Origin: JAFAVN01 sp036378375
GTDB lineage: Bacteria; Verrucomicrobiota; Verrucomicrobiia; Chthoniobacterales; JAFAMB01
Assembly (NCBI GenBank): GCA_036378375.1
Contig: DASUWQ010000146.1
Coordinates: 1-7,630, forward strand
Length of the DNA stretch: 7,630 nucleotides
Reading direction: 5' to 3'
Below are positions 6,070-7,630 of this stretch, piece by piece. The position numbers were made by a program, and so were the translations under genes. Within the stretch, counting starts at the first letter, position 1. Each line of letters opens with the position of its first letter. The notes beneath the pieces were generated by a model. That model did not search any database, was not told the origin of the DNA, and was given only the letters and a program-made list of their open reading frames with translations.

Positions 6070-6108
6070 GCAGAAGCAGGCTCTGGCGACAGCGGAGCCT
6101 GCTTCTGC
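6070..6108. repeat. Perfect 14-bp inverted repeat
   Basis: GCAGAAGCAGGCTC (6070-6083) is the exact reverse complement of GAGCCTGCTTCTGC (6095-6108), with an 11-base loop. No T-run follows on either strand. On the - strand it lies directly beyond the hairpin that follows glgC. Confidence 0.65.
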
Positions 6109-6111
6109 CAT

Positions 6112-6160
6112 AGCCTGCATGGCTTCCAAAGGGCATATACCTTTGTAAGCCATGCAGGCT
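6112..6160 (-). terminator. 21-bp hairpin directly after glgC, probable transcript end
   Basis: Positions 6112-6132 and 6140-6160 are reverse complements over 21 bases with one mismatch, closing a 7-base loop. The stem starts 2 bases past the glgC stop codon, a position typical of 3'-end structures. No U-tract follows on the - strand, so it may act as an mRNA-stabilising or Rho-assisted end rather than a classical intrinsic terminator. Confidence 0.5.
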
Positions 6161-6162
6161 GC

Positions 6163-7449
6163 TTAGATCCAGGTCCCGCTCGGGATAACCGCGTTCTTGG
6201 GTATTACGATGACTCCGTCACGAATGTAATAGTTCGGGCCGTCCTCGGTGGCCATTTTCCCATCGGGAGTGATGACAACTCCGTCCCCGATCCGGGCGTT
6301 TTTATCGATGATCGCGCGGTCGATCACCGTATTCTTGCCGATGCCTAGCGGAGGCGCGTCTGGGGTGGGCTTCGGATGATCGTCTTCGTAAAAGTCGGCT
6401 CCCATGATCACAGAGTTCCGAATGGTGGCGCCGTTCTCAATCACACTGCGAAGGCCGATGACTGCCCGCTCGATATGCGCATCCGAGATAATGCAGCCAT
6501 CAGCGATGAAAGCGTGTTTTAAGGTAGCCGCGTTGATCTTGCTGGCCGGTAAGAAGCGGGGATGCGTATAAATCGGAGCTGATCGATCGAAAAAATTATA
6601 AGGGGGGATGGTATCGGTGAGGGCTAGGTTTGCCTCGAAAAACGCGCCGATTGTTCCAATGTCTTCCCAATAACCTTGGAAGATGTAAGCCATCACTTTG
6701 CGGACCTTCAGAGCCTGCGGCAAAACGTGTTTACCAAAATCGTCCATGTCGTTATTGAGTGCCTGGATGAGGTTTTCCCGGTTGAATACATAGATACCCA
6801 TGGAGCCTTGGTAGAGCTCCGCATCCTCCGGTAATCCCAGCTCTTTTAACAGCGGCGCCGGGATCATCAGTTCATCGAGCAACGCCGGCTCTTTTGGCTT
6901 TTCTTCAAACCGGAAAATGCGGCGATTGGGATCGCTGTGCATGATACCGAAGGCAGAAGCCGCTTTCCGATCGACCGGCGTTGTCCCTAACGTGATATCG
7001 GCGCCGGTATCGATATGCTGTTTCAACAGATCGATAAAATCCATCCGATAGAGTTGGTCGCCGCTCAAAATCAGGAAGTACTCGAATTCGCCTTCCAGGA
7101 AATAACGGAGATTCTGCCGCACGGCGTCGGCCGTTCCCTGATACCAACGCGAACCTTCCGGTGTCTGTTGGGCGGTGAGAATCTCTACGAAGTTGTTCGA
7201 GAAGTTATCGAACTTATAGCTCGCATGGATGTGCCGGTGTAACGAGGTACTATTGAATTGGGTTAATACATAGACGTGGGTAAGCCCGTGGTTTAGACAG
7301 TTGCTGATGGGAATATCCACTAAGCGGTATTTGCCGCCGAGCGGAACAGCCGGTTTCGCCCGATCCTTGGTCAATGGAAAAAGGCGGGTTCCAGCTCCAC
7401 CGCCCATGACGATCGCTAACGTTTTGTTCTTGAGGGAGGATAGATCCAT
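6163..7449 (-). CDS. glgC: Glucose-1-phosphate adenylyltransferase (ADP-glucose pyrophosphorylase)
   Basis: This 428-aa cytosolic enzyme makes ADP-glucose and pyrophosphate from ATP and glucose-1-phosphate, the committed step of bacterial glycogen synthesis. The nucleotide-binding GGGAGTRLFPLT (16-27) and KPAVPLGGKYRLVDIP (32-47) are intact, followed by WYQGTADAVRQ (102-112), SGDQLYRMD (129-137, catalytic D131) and the sugar-phosphate motif FEEKPK (181-186, K184). GYWEDIGTI and a C-terminal left-handed beta-helix region (from about residue 300, with IIDKNARIGDG) complete the fold. The length and the sequence around TQFNS and QGTADAVRQ resemble plant and cyanobacterial enzymes more than E. coli GlgC, so the allosteric effector may differ. 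ATG 7449 is preceded by AGGAAG (7452-7457), a usable though close ribosome binding site. No other glg gene is in the window, and a hairpin follows the stop at once, so it looks monocistronic here. Confidence 0.97.
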   Translation of the reverse strand: MDLSSLKNKTLAIVMGGGAGTRLFPLTKDRAKPAVPLGGKYRLVDIPISNCLNHGLTHVYVLTQFNSTSLHRHIHASYKFDNFSNNFVEILTAQQTPEGSRWYQGTADAVRQNLRYFLEGEFEYFLILSGDQLYRMDFIDLLKQHIDTGADITLGTTPVDRKAASAFGIMHSDPNRRIFRFEEKPKEPALLDELMIPAPLLKELGLPEDAELYQGSMGIYVFNRENLIQALNNDMDDFGKHVLPQALKVRKVMAYIFQGYWEDIGTIGAFFEANLALTDTIPPYNFFDRSAPIYTHPRFLPASKINAATLKHAFIADGCIISDAHIERAVIGLRSVIENGATIRNSVIMGADFYEDDHPKPTPDAPPLGIGKNTVIDRAIIDKNARIGDGVVITPDGKMATEDGPNYYIRDGVIVIPKNAVIPSGTWI

Positions 7450-7492
7450 GGCTTCCTATACCCTCGCCTGAAGCTCGGGTATGACAAATGAC

Positions 7493-7630
7493 AAGTTCAG
7501 GAGTTCAGGAGTAGGCGGAACACGAAAATTACAATAACAAAACCTCCTATGCCCGAGAATCTAGGAGCCGCCGATACCGTCCCTAGCAGGCTCCTGAACT
7601 CCTGTAACTCCTTGTACTCCTGAACTCCTG
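7493..7630. repeat. CTCCTGAA-unit repeats forming an inverted repeat upstream of glgC, cut by window end
   Basis: CAGGAGTTCAGGAGTA (7498-7513) is the exact reverse complement of 7615-7630. The 14-mer CTCCTGAACTCCTG occurs twice in direct orientation (7591-7604, 7617-7630), with degenerate units CTCCTGTAA and CTCCTTGTA between or beside them, giving an 8-9 bp period. The left arm lies in the likely glgC 5' leader/promoter region. Other inverted pairs are CTCCTA/TAGGAG near 7544-7567 and ATACCC/GGGTAT (7458-7463, 7477-7482). The element may continue past the window. Confidence 0.7.

Noticed and set aside
5791..6160. CRISPR array
   Set aside because: The repeated hairpins differ in sequence and length, with no constant repeat or regular spacer.

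Overview
The window most likely comes from a soil Verrucomicrobiota bacterium, possibly Chthoniobacterales. Four things suggest this: a long Ser/Thr kinase fused to a TolB-like domain and TPRs with a zinc-ribbon N-terminus; a short TPR protein resembling a type I associate with Verrucomicrobia; a plant/cyanobacterial-like GlgC; and intergenic DNA full of short palindromic and roughly 9-bp-period repeats. The assignment rests on recognition of these features, not on a database search.

Layout on the + strand. Positions 1-684 hold the C-terminal part of an ABC-2 export permease, cut by the window edge. A repeat-bearing gap of about 350 bases follows, with a degenerate TAGGACCTA-type inverted repeat. 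Next is a 948-aa transmembrane Ser/Thr kinase (1034-3880). Then come a 224-base gap with tandem palindromes and a hairpin, a 56-aa helical protein with a perfect Shine-Dalgarno (4105-4275), another hairpin, and a 287-aa SAM-dependent methyltransferase of the tetrapyrrole-methylase fold (4379-5242). The order of motifs in this methyltransferase closely parallels the borosin peptide-backbone N-methyltransferases (OphMA, SonM).

Layout on the - strand. A TPR protein (5328-5798) is convergent with the methyltransferase, and glgC (6163-7449) encodes glucose-1-phosphate adenylyltransferase. Between their ends lies a dense chain of hairpins (5791-6160), including a textbook intrinsic terminator that reads on the + strand. 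Upstream of glgC is a second repeat family (CTCCTGAA units) that runs off the window.

The most interesting part is the small protein plus methyltransferase pair at 4105-5242. It could be a diverged, split borosin-like peptide-modifying system, or a relative with another substrate. Several residues that are catalytic in known borosin enzymes are replaced, and the small protein has no hydrophobic core peptide, so the substrate assignment is a hypothesis. The kinase, permease, TPR protein and GlgC show no clear functional link to each other; they look like independent transcription units separated by repeats.
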